64,000 nt of DNA from Norana najaformis (GCA_964023275.1 OZ029927.1:15897452-15961451); one strand, 5' to 3'. Shown: positions 53,451-63,598, counted from the stretch's first letter. A program made the numbers and translations. Notes: generated from the letters alone by a model not told the origin.

Positions 53451-53539
53451 AGGATTGCTTTCATTTTGAGTGAAAGAGCTGCGCTGAGATTGCAAGAGGT
53501 CAAATGTTGGTGAGTTCGTATGATGGGTCACCCCTTCCT

Positions 53540-53775
53540 TAGTTCCTTTATTCGTCCGTCCCTTGGTTCGTTCTCGCCTTCATTCAGTCGTTCTTTCATC
53601 CTTTCGTTCGTTTGTTTGTGCGTTCGTACATTCGTACGTTTGCTCAGCCGAGTTTTTATTCGGTTGTTTGTTCGTCCTTCTGTTCGTCCAGCCATCAGTT
53701 CACCTGTTCATACGTTCACCTGTTCATACGTTCATCTGTTCATACGTTCACCTGTTCATACGTTCACCTGTTTAC
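53540..53775. repeat. GTTCGT-rich region ending in a 16-bp minisatellite
   Basis: TTCGTTCG-like words span 53540-53690. Four to five copies of TGTTCATACGTTCACC follow at 53705-53770. Open frames are artefacts. Confidence 0.85.
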
Positions 53776-53940
53776 TACAGCCTGCACACGTGCGCTACAT
53801 GAATATGCGTTCATGATGGCATGCGTGCGTGTGTTTTATGTGGATTTAAGTTCAAAGGAGTTGCTGTGGTTTTTTGGATGAACGGAGACAGCAACAGCCT
53901 TTACCGCATTACCATCATCCATCGACGCATTCCTAGATTT
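53776..53940. other. short non-coding stretch
   Basis: Nothing recognised. Confidence 0.35.
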
Positions 53941-54162
53941 GGCTGGTGGTGGTGTTGGTGGTGGTGGTGGAGATGGTGGTGGTGGTGTTGGTGGTGGTGG
54001 TGGTGGAGATGGTGATGGGGAGGTGGTGGTGGTGGTGATGGTGGTTGTGGTGGTGGTGAAGTGGTGGTGGTGGAGATGGTGGTGGTGGTGGAGGTGGTGG
54101 TGGTGGTGATGGTGGTGGTGATGGTGGTGGAAGTGGTGGTGGAAGTGGTGGTGGTGGTGGCG
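53941..54162. repeat. GGT trinucleotide array
   Basis: GGTGGTGGT with GAT, GAA and TGT interruptions. This strand can form two-layer G-quadruplexes. It has the opposite strand sense to the CAC array at 49365-49785. Confidence 0.95.
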
Positions 54163-54405
54163 GCGTCTGGTCTTAGACGTGCCGGTTCTAATCTGGCGTG
54201 TGATAGAACTCATCATGGCTGTCGTTCTTGTTCGCGTTCTCGTCGCTGGTTAATCTCACCGTCCAGTGGACTTCCGTCAGGACGGACGGAGCCGCGACCA
54301 GGGACCGCATAATCTCTGACTACCTGTCAAGATAACCGTAGATTAATAGCGCATCATCATCGACATAAGCCATGGCTCCGTCGGCGACAGCAGACTTTCG
54401 CTTTT
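54163..54405. other. short non-coding stretch
   Basis: CpG-containing ordinary sequence, no gene recognised. Confidence 0.35.
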
Positions 54406-54972
54406 CTCCTCTACCTTCCATCCTCCTCCTCCTCTTCCACTTCTTCCTCTTCCTCCTCTTCCTATCTTTTTCCGATTCCTCCTCCAGTTCCTCTTCTTCC
54501 TTTTCCTCCTCGTCATATCTTCTTACTCTTCCTCGTCCTCCTCTTCCTCGTGCTCCTCTTACTGGTCCTCGTCCTCCTCCTCTTCTTATTTTCTTCCTCT
54601 TCCTCCTCCTCCTCTTCTTATCTCACTTTAATATTTCTCCTCTTTCTTCCACGATTCGTTCTCCTAATATTCCTCTTCTCTCATCTTCCTCCTCTTCCTA
54701 GCATCTTCCTCTTTCTTCTCCCCGCTTTCTATCCTCCCCTCTCATCCTCCTCTTTCTCTTCTTCCCCTTCTTTCCCTCCCCTTCCTTTCCTCTTCGTTCT
54801 CCTCCGCCTCTTCTTCCTGACATCTTCCTTCTTTCACCCTTCTCTTTTTCCTCTGCGTCTCACTTTTCTCTTTCTCCCCTTCCCTTTCTCTTCACTCCCT
54901 TTCCTTTCCTCCTCCTCCTCCTCCTCCTTCTCCTCCTCCTCTTACTCCTCTTCCTCCACTTCCTGACATCTT
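54406..54972. repeat. TTCCTC pyrimidine array, about 565 bp
   Basis: CTTCCTCCTC/TCTTCC words with more interruptions than the array at 50166-50805. The strand sense is the same. Open frames are artefacts. Confidence 0.92.
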
Positions 54973-55555
54973 CCTCAGGCTTCGTCCGCGGGCGTTCTGT
55001 TTTATTCGACGGAGAGTTAATTAGAATTTTGACGGATGGATCCCAGATCCGAGGTCGCGTAACTTGACCGCGAGATGGCGATGAGCATGGCCGGACTGGA
55101 TAAGGGCTGTGACGTCCACACTCATTGCCGAATTAATTGACCACCGATCGACTATATATATAGACCTAATCCCTATACTTATGTGTCTATGTATATTCAG
55201 GTCTGTGTATGTATATACACGAACCAGATACATCATGATGCGTAGTTAATATGCAGCCAAACTGTCGCTACATAAGTGTACAGAAATCTCTGTGTGCAAA
55301 CAAATATTTAGATATATATGTATGCATATAATATTCTTTTAATTATGGGGTTGCGTTTAAAAGTAATTTACTGTTGATTATAACGTAGATATATGTGCTC
55401 GCATATACGTAGATAGCCATGTTGCATATATATAAGTTTCATATATTTATATATATGCATTGATCGAATAAAGTACTCTTTCAATTAGAAAACGGAACAT
55501 TCGTTTCCTAAGACGAGGTTGATTATTTAGACCGTCCAGCACTGTCACATTGCAC
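54973..55555. other. non-coding stretch
   Basis: 55160-55460 has scattered TATATA and TATGCATATA words. No gene is supported. Confidence 0.4.
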
Positions 55556-55720
55556 AGTCAGTCAGTCAGTCAGTCACTCGGTCAGCCAGTCGGTCAGCCA
55601 GTCAGTCAGACAATCAGTCAGTCAGTCAGTCAGTCGGTCAGCCAGTCGGTCAGCCAGTCAGTCAGTCAGCCAGCCGGTCAGTCAGCCAGTCAGTCAGCCA
55701 GTCGGTCGGTCGGTCGGTCG

Positions 55721-55753
<33 letters not shown>

Positions 55754-55755
55754 CC
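55556..55755. repeat. CAGT tetranucleotide array with CGGT/CAGC variants
   Basis: About 50 units of CAGT, CGGT and CAGC. The Ser/Gln/Val open frame is an artefact. Confidence 0.95.
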
Positions 55756-56000
55756 ACGGTCGATCGGTGGTTACGTCGGTCAGTTGATAAGCAATAAGCG
55801 AAATATGTGCTTAGATGTTTACAGCAATGTTTTCACAAATATATCAGCATTATTCAGGGAAATTGACTTTTATTGCAAAATATTTCTTAAATGTCACTGT
55901 ATGATAGGGTGTAATAGTTCATACATACGATGGCGCTCCTAAACGGGCGCTATATAATATTGTTTGTTCAAAAGGATGCACGTAATGTTTGTGTCTTCAG
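55756..56000. other. end of proposed intron 1
   Basis: AT-rich. GGGCGCTATATAATATTG at 55947-55964 is a LINE-type tail. GTTTGTGTCTTCAG at 55987-56000 forms the acceptor of the next exon. Confidence 0.45.
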
Positions 56001-56190
56001 CCTGGACCACACAGTAAGGCTTCTTCTCCGATGAGGTGCGACGGTCTTTCTCCAAGTCCGAACCGTAAACTGGCGGGTCGTCCGCAGCCGAATCTTACCA
56101 ACCTGGCCTCAGATATTGAGAGCAGGGGTGGCGGATGGAGGAAAGATACAGCGACTGAACAAGCGACAAACGGCGCCTTCTGCAGTGTAG
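56001..56190 (+). CDS. protocadherin cytoplasmic-tail exon 2 (candidate)
   Basis: A 190-base exon is proposed between GTGTCTTCAG (acceptor AG at 55999-56000) and GTAG/GTTAGC (donor GT at 56191). It opens at codon phase 0, exactly what the ectodomain exon leaves at 34370, and closes at phase 1, exactly what the exon at 58300 needs. It encodes 63 residues, Ser/Pro/Asn/Gly-rich and hydrophilic (SPSPNRKLAGRPQPNLTNLA region), suited to a cytoplasmic tail. Without splicing at 56191 the frame stops two codons later (VG, then TAG). The donor has T at +3 and is only moderate. No domain is recognised. The case rests on splice signals and phase fit. Confidence 0.5.
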
Positions 56191-56279
56191 GTTAGCATCT
56201 CAGGACTTCTTCTGTTCGTTCATGCGTTGAAAGATGGCGCTAGATAAATTCAATAAAAATGAGACATAGTTGATAAGAT

Positions 56280-56475
56280 CATGAACTGTGATCGTAGTCG
56301 TAATCGTAATTGTAAACTCGAAATTTCTGAAGTGCTACTTAGAAGCTAAACGCAGGGCACCAGCTTATTCACGAGCGCTGCGTCAAGTCCGTTGGGTTGT
56401 CCAAAGACGCCATGTCAACAACCAAGTCCGGTTGCCAGAAGACCAGAGAGAGGATGGGACAGGCTGTGTAATAAG
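56280..56475 (-). mobile_element. interspersed element, family B
   Basis: Reading the - strand: CTCTCTGGTCTTCTGGCAAC, CGGACTTGGTTGTTGACATG, GACGCAGCGCTCGTGAATAA and GCTGGTGCCCTGCG, then CAGAAATTTCGAGTTTACAA and TTACGATTACGA. It lies in proposed intron 2. Confidence 0.75.
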
Positions 56476-56539
56476 TTCTTGTAAATATATCCCAAGTCAG
56501 ATGTTTGTCTAATGCTATATAAAACTGCTGCCTTACATG

Positions 56540-56790
56540 TAAACGTAAATGTACGTATTTTTCTTTAGCGATCGTAAGGCCTCGACCATGCTCAGTTTTC
56601 ATTGAATTTATCGCATGAGATCCTTCACCACTGCTGCCCGTTTGAATGGGCGCCACGCCATTTAAGGTCCCCGTGTACGGACCGTGCTAGCCCGAGATTT
56701 AAATCTCCGAAATAAGCCTCGATCGGTATGCAATCCGGCATCCTCACGCACAGAGGCGCCTTTGGCATACTCTTTGACCAAAGTAGTTAT
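56540..56790 (-). mobile_element. family A SINE, near full length
   Basis: A complete example on the - strand. It contains TTTGGTCAAAGAGTATGCCA, AAGGCGCCTCTGTGCGTGAG, GATGCCGGATTGCATACCGA, TCGAGGCTTATTTCGGAGAT, CTCGGGCTAGCACGGTCCGT and ACACGGGGACCTTAAATGGC. It continues with GTGGCGCCCATTCAAACGGG, CAGCAGTGGTGAAGGATCTC and TGAAAACTGAGCATGGTCGA, then CGATCGCTAAAGAAAAATAC. Confidence 0.85.
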
Positions 56791-56794
56791 CCAG

Positions 56795-56855
56795 GCCAAC
56801 AACAACGACAATAACGACAACAACAACACCAACAACGAAAACAAAAAAAATAATA

Positions 56856-56892
<37 letters not shown>
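56795..56892. repeat. CAA/AAT trinucleotide tract
   Basis: AACAACGAC, AACAACACC and AATAATAAT runs between two family A copies. Confidence 0.9.
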
Positions 56893-56894
<2 letters not shown>

Positions 56895-57005
56895 TCGCTG
56901 CCCGTTTGAATCGGTGCCATGCCATTAAAGACCGTGCTAGCCCGAGATTCAAATCTCTAAAATAAGCCACGACTTATGTCTGGCTTTGCACACGGCCTGG
57001 CGCCA
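56893..57005 (-). mobile_element. family A SINE with internal deletion
   Basis: The - strand reads CGTGGCTTATTTTAGAGATT, TGAATCTCGGGCTAGCACGG, then TCTTTAATGGCATGGCACCG and ATTCAAACGGGCAGCGA. About 15 bases (CCGTGCACGGGGA part) are missing. It ends at the AAT tract. Confidence 0.75.
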
Positions 57006-57350
57006 AAGCATACCAGACAACAGGTGAGATATGCGCGGTGTTAATGATGCATAACACCGGCTACCTGTCCGCAGGTAAAGCGTGAATTATAGCGCGCGCA
57101 TGCGACGTGAAGCAAGGCGCGCACGAACTTCGGACAATGAGGAGATACGGGTCAACACGTGGGTCGCCGATACGGGGAGAGTTCGCGGTTAATTGTCCGA
57201 ACGAGATCCTCTTGTTCTCCGTGCTAATACCCCCGTTCAATATCGTGAATAATAGAGTAACGATGAATCCGAATTGCAACAACATCGTTATCAATAAAAC
57301 TCGTATCTATAGACCAGTGTTATTGTATCGCCTACTGTATACGTATATAT
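57006..57350. other. non-coding stretch
   Basis: Ordinary composition with overlapping short open frames on both strands (57061-57355). No domain is recognised. Confidence 0.35.
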
Positions 57351-57570
57351 TTTAAATATATATGTATACATACATATATATTTATATATATATATGTAAA
57401 CATATATATGTATGTATGTATATATATAATATGTGTGTATATACGAGTTATGGCCGCTATCAAAAGAACAATCGCCGGAGCGTGTTATTATGACGATTTA
57501 TGAATATTTTACAAAGGCATACAGGAGGCGTATTCTTGTATATATATATATATATATATATAATATGCAA
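57351..57570. repeat. TATA/TATG microsatellites
   Basis: TATATATG and TACATATATA runs span 57345-57435, and a pure AT run lies at 57538-57562. Confidence 0.9.
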
Positions 57571-57925
57571 CTGTTATAAGATAAAAACACATATATACAA
57601 ATGTATTCCAAATATGTACATAAAAGGCCCATTAGATGCGTGTAAAATTTACGCACAAATGGAATTGTTCTGTGAGTCACATAAACACTTGAACTGCACG
57701 AACGATCTGGCTTCGGTTACGGGTGTATAAGTGAAGGGAGCGAAAGGAAAGTCGTCCCCCTGTGGACTTTCAACGCGACTTTGTGAGATAGATGCACGTT
57801 GCAGACTTTTCCACAGAGTTTAGACGTTTGGTGACGATCGCCATGCTCGGCAGACCTGCTCCACGTCTTTGAGAGGTTCTTTACTGGAGCGCTATATAAA
57901 TATTCAGATACATCAATAAATAAAT
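57571..57925. other. non-coding stretch with a LINE tail
   Basis: 57830-57925 on the - strand carries GAATATTTATATAGCGCTCC, AGTAAAGAACCTCTCAAAGA and CGTGGAGC on the + strand, matching the LINE-tail family at 3203-3350. Nothing else is recognised. Confidence 0.45.
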
Positions 57926-58260
57926 ACATACAGGCGTACATACATATACATACATACATATATCCATACACTATACATGGATATATGTATGTATGTATAT
58001 GTATGCATGCATGCATACATACATACATACATACGTACATACATAGATACATACATACATACATACACACATGAATGCATACATACATTCATACATACCC
58101 ATTACATACATACACACATGCATGCATACATACATACATACATACATGCACACATGCACACATACATACATACATACATGCATACATACATACATGCATA
58201 CACACATGAATACATACATATATACATGCATACATAAATACATACATACATACACACACG
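57926..58260. repeat. ATAC/ATGC tetranucleotide array
   Basis: CATACATACATGCATACACA-type units for about 330 bp. Tyr/Thr/His- and Met/Cys/Val-rich open frames on both strands are artefacts. Confidence 0.95.
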
Positions 58261-58299
58261 TATATGACACTGAGAATCATTTCGTTTGTTGTTCGCTAG

Positions 58300-58586
58300 G
58301 TGTCGCCAGAAGCAGCGTGAAGCTTCCGCCGCAAGTTCATCTGGGCGAGATGACGACCGATGTCCGAACTCCCCTTCCGCATCACGACAGTCCACCTCCC
58401 CCGCGGTATCCGCTCGACGACGCTGGGCTGCAGAAGCTGTTGATGTCCTCGGAAGAGATGCAATCGTGGCAGAAGACCCTTGTCCGAAGGAACGCCTATG
58501 GCGGCCAGGAATGCTCCAGCTTCAAACCTGACAGCAACGACGAAGACTCGAAAAGAGAACGATTCATTTCGAACAGTGTTCGCTAA
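58300..58586 (+). CDS. protocadherin cytoplasmic-tail terminal exon (candidate)
   Basis: Proposed from the acceptor TTTGTTGTTCGCTAG (AG at 58298-58299) to the TAA at 58584-58586. It accepts phase 1, matching the donor at 56190, and the codon across the junction would be GGT. It encodes about 94 residues that look like natural protein and not repeat: KLPPQVHLGEMTTD, then a proline-rich HHDSPPPPRYPLDD, a helical-looking LQKLLMSSEEMQSWQKTLVR, and an acidic-basic end (DSNDEDSKRERF). PPRY at 58398-58409 is a PPxY motif, known to bind WW domains. A competing frame stays open to 58531 but fits no phase here. The last codons lie in the first unit of the 16-bp minisatellite. With the other two exons the protein would be about 1129 residues. 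Confidence 0.55.
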
Positions 58587-58832
58587 GAACGCTGTTGGCT
58601 ACGAACGCTGTTCGCTAAGAACGCTGTTCGCTAAGAACGCTGTTCGCTAAGAACGCTGTTCGCTACGAACGCTGTTCGCTAAGGACGCTGTTCGCTAAGA
58701 ACGCTGTTCGCTAAGGACGCTGTTCGCTAAGAACGCTGTTCGCTAAGAACGCTGTTCGCTAAGAACGCTGTTCGCTAAGAACGCTGTTCGCTAAGAACGC
58801 TGTTCGCTAAGAACGCTGTTTGCCAAGAACAG
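58570..58832. repeat. 16-bp minisatellite starting in the last coding codons
   Basis: The unit GAACGCTGTTCGCTAA is repeated about 16-17 times with rare changes (GGCT, CGAACG, GGACG variants). The first imperfect unit, GAACAGTGTTCGCTAA, encodes the end of the preceding open frame and contains its stop codon. GAAC and GTTC within each unit can form a 4-bp hairpin. Confidence 0.95.
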
Positions 58833-59024
58833 TGAAAACTAAACTCCAAAGTATGAACATGCATCGCGGATCCTTAAATCATGCACAAACCAGCGATTGA
58901 AAAGTACTGAAGCGCCAATGAGGGGCATATAAAAGGCGCTATATTAAAGGTATCGATACATATATGACATGCATACATATATACATACCTACATACAGAC
59001 ATACACACTTGCATACATACATAA
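58833..59024. other. non-coding stretch with a LINE tail
   Basis: GATTGAAAAGTACTGAAGCG and AAGGCGCTATATTAAAGGTA at 58897-58955 form a LINE-type 3' end on the + strand. A short ATACAT run follows. Confidence 0.5.
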
Positions 59025-59095
59025 ATTGCGCCATCGGTTGATGCCTTGTGCATTAAACACCGGCGCTCTAAAAGTTTCTAATCAATAATAATAAT
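59025..59095 (+). mobile_element. LINE 3' end, family I
   Basis: TTGCGCCATCGGTTGATGCC, TTGTGCATTAAACACCGGCG and CTCTAAAAGTTTCTAATC are followed by AATAATAATAATAATT. This is a well-kept copy of the family tail. Confidence 0.75.
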
Positions 59096-59189
59096 AATTG
59101 CAATGCATTGGCAACTCATAGAATGGCTTGTAATCAGAACCGGGCTAATCGTGTATAAAGGTTGTATCTCAGTCAGCCTTCCTACCTTC

Positions 59190-59480
59190 ATTCTGTGTTG
59201 GCTTCCAGAGCTTCCCTCTATTCGACCAGGTCATCTGTTTTAATCTGACAATTTTGTGGACAAGTACAGATCTTGGAAGGGGTATCTTTTCTGGCGCCGG
59301 GTCTAGATTCTGGAAGTCACTTCCAGCAAACTTTAACTCTTTTCATAGTCTGTGGTGGCCTTCAGCTCATCTTTTCCTGGACTCATTCAATCCGTTGACT
59401 GTTTTCGTTTCTTCTCGGATATCCCTTTTGGTTTTCCACCGGGATTAACCCTGGCATCCACGCCGACTTTGTATACAATC
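59190..59480 (+). mobile_element. L2-like LINE, C-terminal remnant
   Basis: The + strand reads IFSGAGSRFWKSLPANFNSF and then HLFLDSF, a variant of the FxxxGPxLWNSLPxxLR...FRxxLKTHLF ending. The segment TTTTGGTTTTCCACCGGGAT, TAACCCTGGCAT matches 59983-60018. The copy is truncated. Confidence 0.6.
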
Positions 59481-59924
59481 GAACATCGACTGATGCCTTC
59501 TCAGATTGTTATTATGAATTAAGGCTGAGCCGATTATTCGAGTGGTTTGTAATCGAGTAAGTTTTTCTACTCGAGTACTCGTTAGCAAATAACGAAGTGA
59601 CATTTGTTTAATTTTAAATGTGAAACTTATAAATAGTGTAGATACTGTGAGTGCGTGGACACATTGTTAAGGTTAGTCAATACTCACCTCAACCGATCGT
59701 TTCTTTCTTTCATCGTTTTGTGACCAACTTAACAGGATATTTTATCTATGGCTGGCGAAAAGAAGCAATCTTACTCTATGGTTCGTCATAAGTGACGTCA
59801 TTGTTTACCGTTGCAAAATGGCTGAAAGGAAACTTGTGAAAATTTGAGTATGTGTTAAGTGCGTTGTTGTTGGAAGGGGTGTTACTGTTGTCGGGTTCGA
59901 AAGGGGAGGAAGAAGAGGATAAAA
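59481..59924. other. non-coding stretch
   Basis: AT-rich. TCGAGTAAGTTTTTCTACTC around 59553-59575 contains a small inverted repeat (GAGTA/TACTC). No gene is supported. Confidence 0.4.
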
Positions 59925-60104
59925 CTCGCCTATTCCTGGACTCATTTCGTTCGTAGGCTATTTCCAGGTCTTCTCAGATTTCACTCTTGGCTTTCGACCG
60001 GATTCATCCTGGAATTTGGCATGCACAACGATTTTGCTTACCAGGGTCCATTAACTGATGAACATTGCTATAGTTTGCTATAGTGGCGCTATAAAAGCCA
60101 CGGG
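59925..60104 (+). mobile_element. LINE 3' end related to 59190-59480
   Basis: CTATTCCTGGACTCATTTCG, CTTTCGACCGGATTCATCCT, GGAATTTGGCATGCACAACG and ATAGTGGCGCTATAAAAGCC are followed by the ATT microsatellite. The first part aligns with 59371-59455. Confidence 0.65.
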
Positions 60105-60139
<35 letters not shown>

Positions 60140-60222
60140 TACTACTACTACTGCTACTGCTGCTGCTAATGCTCCTACTACTACTATTATTATTACTATT
60201 ATTATTATTATTATTATTACTA

Positions 60223-60254
<32 letters not shown>

Positions 60255-60330
60255 ACTACTACTACTACTACTATTTTATTATTATTATTATTATTTATTA
60301 TTATCATCATCATTATCATTATTATTAAAG
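60105..60330. repeat. ATT/CTA/CTG trinucleotide array
   Basis: ATT, ACT, CTG and ATT runs in series for about 220 bp directly after a LINE tail. Confidence 0.95.
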
Positions 60331-60775
60331 ACAAGTCTGAGAAAGAGTAGGAGGAGAAGTCATCGGAATGTAATAAGCGCTATTAACCTGTAACTTTGAG
60401 ATGAGCTCCCAAAGGCGCTACATATTCGCCTTCATACGTAAGCCTGCGTATGCGATTAACCCCACAGAAGTTAAAACTAAACACGGGAATTTCGGGAACA
60501 CAGGCGCCACCTAGCGAGTCGCAGAGAACGCAGATTCGATCGTAACAAAACTGGGGCTTGCGATCAAAGAAGGCGATTCAACTGACCTAAATCAAATCTG
60601 TCAGTTGACCTTACACCGCCACAAATAACCAACCGTCTGCTATTCAAAAGTCAGGTTTAACAGTTCCGATGCTAGACTATGTTTGGTGAAAGACTGCGCC
60701 ATACAAATTGCTAAACCGGAGCAAACTGGGTGGAAAAAACGAGCGAAATGTCGATGGAAAATTACAAGGAATAAC
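60331..60775. other. non-coding stretch
   Basis: GAGCTCCCAAAGGCGCTACA at 60403-60422 is a possible LINE tail. No gene is supported. Confidence 0.35.
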
Positions 60776-60872
60776 GGTCTGTCTGTCTGTCTGCCTGCCT
60801 GCCTCACTGTCTGTCTTCCTGTCTGTCTGCCTGTCTGTCTGCCTGTCTGTCTGCCTGCCTGCCTGCCTGCAG
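60776..60872. repeat. CTGT/CTGC microsatellite
   Basis: About 24 CTGT and CTGC units. Open frames on both strands are artefacts. Confidence 0.95.
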
Positions 60873-60949
60873 AGGCGCATGAATACACTCCAATTTAAAA
60901 TACGCAAGCACTGACGACACATATAGACACAAGGAGTTAGGTCATAGTT

Positions 60950-61195
60950 ATTCCTCTTTCTCAGATCCTATCCTGACACCCCTTCTTCTTATCTCTCTCC
61001 TCCAATCCCAAACATCACCCACCGTAGCTGCCACGCTGTCTTTCTGCCTGACTTGGATCTTGACCTAGAACCGAACCATTTTGCCTATCTATTTTGTCTT
61101 GACTGAGCGCCCGTGAATAAGCTGGTCCCTCTGACGTGGCTTTCGTTGGGCGCTGTAGAAATCTCGGAATTACGATTACGATTACGATAGTTATG
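60950..61195 (+). mobile_element. interspersed element, family C
   Basis: The clearest copy. It starts in CTCTTTCTCAGATCCTATCC, TGACACCCCTTCTTCTTATC and continues through CCCAAACATCACCCACCGTA, GACCTAGAACCGAACCATTT, TGACTGAGCGCCCGTGAATA and AGCTGGTCCCTCTGACGTGG. The end is GGGCGCTGTAGAAATCTCGG plus ATTACGATTACGATTACGAT. No tRNA-like promoter is visible, so this may be a LINE-dependent non-autonomous element. Confidence 0.8.
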
Positions 61196-61967
61196 GTAAA
61201 CTTGCGATTTCTCAAAAGTAGCCGCAGAGACTTAAATCTTTAAAATTTTAACTTTGACTAAATTTGGTAGAAACATATGCTTTTCACCTAACTATTCAGT
61301 AACTTCAGCCTAATCCAGTGCAGTATCAAACCCAGTTTTGATTTTCCCCACTTTCTGTGGGTTTTCTCAGGCACGGTCACATGGGTATGCACATACATAT
61401 CTGGATATATAACGACGTCTAAGTACATCTCAAAATATATACATATATATACACGATGACAAGTAAATACTATGTATATAATATATAGATATATAGATTA
61501 TTTTTGCATAAGCACGGTCGGATGTACTGACACGTCTCTGCTGAAACTCCTCAGAAACATTGCCCTGAAGTCAAAAGATCTGCCAACTTAGGGGCACACG
61601 TGACCTCAGTAATTCAGCAGCAATATCTCAGACAAAATGAAAAATCTCGTTTCTTGCTTAGAAGAAAAAAATACAGATGCGTTCAACGCTCTAAAAATGG
61701 AAGGTCAGTTTTCGTTAATACAAATCTCTTCCTCGACGAATAAAGCAACGACAGAGAAGATGAATTCTCGCGATATTTCATGATTACGCGAAGACTTCTT
61801 TCCAACTGCGCGCAGTATGCGCCGCTAATTCCCGATCGCGGCCCGAATTAGCCACTTAATGACCATAAAGCCATGTCGTTCATCATATGAAAGGCGCCAT
61901 CGTACCATATATAATTATAATTAAGCATCAATGGCGACTCGGCCACGGTCGGTTAGCTGGAATTTTT
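61196..61967. other. non-coding stretch
   Basis: AT-rich with a TATATA segment at 61432-61495. No gene is supported. Confidence 0.4.
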
Positions 61968-62080
61968 TGCGACGACATTCAACGGACGAATACGAAGCTG
62001 ACGACATTCGGCGGACGAAGACAATGCTGACGACATTCGGCGGACGAAGACAATGCTGACGGCATTCGACGGACGAAGTA
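61968..62080. repeat. 29-bp minisatellite, about 4 copies
   Basis: Units contain GACATTCGGCGGACGAAGAC and AATGCTGAC. The outer copies differ (CAACGG and GACGG variants). The - strand open frame across it is an artefact. Confidence 0.9.
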
Positions 62081-62599
62081 GACGACTTCCGAGGCAATGG
62101 ATAACAGTTTCAAGAGTGACAATATGCCGCCTGTTGACACGTTGTCCCCCGTCACACCTGTTAAATGCAACCTCGTCCCGCAGGGACCTCAGGATACGCA
62201 TACATTTCAAACATTAACAAGTGAAAATATACAAATATAAAGACACGTATTTTTGAAGTAATTTCAGATGGGTTGAGTATATATGGTACTGTAGACATAT
62301 TTATCTTTCTAAAAACAGAAATATACGAATACATATAGAGCTTTCCAAATACTTCTGTGTTAGTATTTTAACGCAGTAACTTAAAACTATGGTTCTCTGG
62401 TAGAGCTATAAAACATTAGAGACATTAGATGGGTATTCGGGTATAACACGGAAAGAGTTTAGTGCTTAACTGATGCATTAGATTGGACCGATTTAGCAGT
62501 TATAGGACTAAATCAAGCAGACCTGTGATGGAATTTATTCATGAAGAAGTATACCGTTTGGCAACGGAACTAGGCTTAAAATGGAGAGGAGGAGGGTAG
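62081..62599. other. AT-rich non-coding stretch
   Basis: Nothing recognised. Confidence 0.4.
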
Positions 62600-62945
62600 A
62601 CGTAGATGCAAAACAGACCTAAGAGGATGAAAAGATGTGCAGGAGGAGCAAGAGAAGGACAGGAAAAGGAGGAAGAAGAAAAGGAGCATCAGGAGGAAGA
62701 ATAAGAAGCGGAACAGAAAGAAAAAAAACGAAATATTTGGAAAAGAGGAGGAGGAAGAAAGCTAGAGGAAGAAATTGGAGCAGAAAGAAGAAGAAGAAGA
62801 TGACGAGAAGTAGTTAGATGAAGCAGAGAAAGGAGGAGGACAAGGAGGAGGATGTGGAGGAATAGGAGAACGCAGATGATGAAGAGGAAGCAGCGGAGTA
62901 GCAGGCAGATAAGGAGGCGGAGGAGGAGGACGAAGGAGGAGGAGA
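62600..62945. repeat. AGG/AAG purine tract
   Basis: GGAGGAAGA and AGAAGAAG units for about 345 bp, almost pure purine on the + strand. This is the opposite strand sense to the TTCCTC arrays near 50 and 54 kb. Confidence 0.9.
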
Positions 62946-63217
62946 CAAACAAGGCATTCCGTCGTCAAACTGACGTTAGTCTTTGAAAAGGAATTTTCTA
63001 ATACACAATGCTTGAACACACATTACAAAACGGCTTTACTAGTTTATTACGCTGCAATAAATTGCAATCTGCAGACGAACAGCATCGAATATCAGGGAGA
63101 ACTCGTGTCAGACTTGCCTACCACGAATCTGAACCAAGATATAGTTTTTCTTAAGCGTAGGAAGAAGACCCAAGATGAGATGGATAGACGATAGAGTTAT
63201 CGTTCGACCAGTTATTA
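62946..63217. other. short non-coding stretch
   Basis: Ordinary composition; open frames have no domain. Confidence 0.35.
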
Positions 63218-63274
63218 CAAGAAACGAGAGAGAGAGAGAGAAAGAGAGAAAGAGAGAAAGAGGAAAAGAGAGAA

Positions 63275-63331
<57 letters not shown>

Positions 63332-63524
63332 AAGAGAGAAAGAGAGCGAGAAAGAGAGAAAAAAAGAGGTAGAGAATAAAGAGAAGAGAGAGAGAGAGAT
63401 GGAGAGATGGAAAGAGAGAAGAGAGAGAAAGAGGGGGAGAGAGAAAGAGAGAAAGAGAGAAGAGAGAGAGAGGGAAAGAGAGAAAGAGAGCGAGAAAGAG
63501 AGAGAAAAAAGAGGTAGAGAATAA

Positions 63525-63598
<74 letters not shown>

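Noticed and set aside
57926-58260. CRISPR-like or regulatory array suggested by regular repeats
   Set aside because: It is a plain ATAC/ATGC tetranucleotide microsatellite without spacers. All other arrays in the window are also directly tandem.
58286-58531. Alternative + strand frame over the terminal exon
   Set aside because: It stays open for 81 codons, but it needs a phase-2 junction not offered by the preceding candidate exon. Its composition (Arg/Ser/Ala-rich) looks like an out-of-frame reading.
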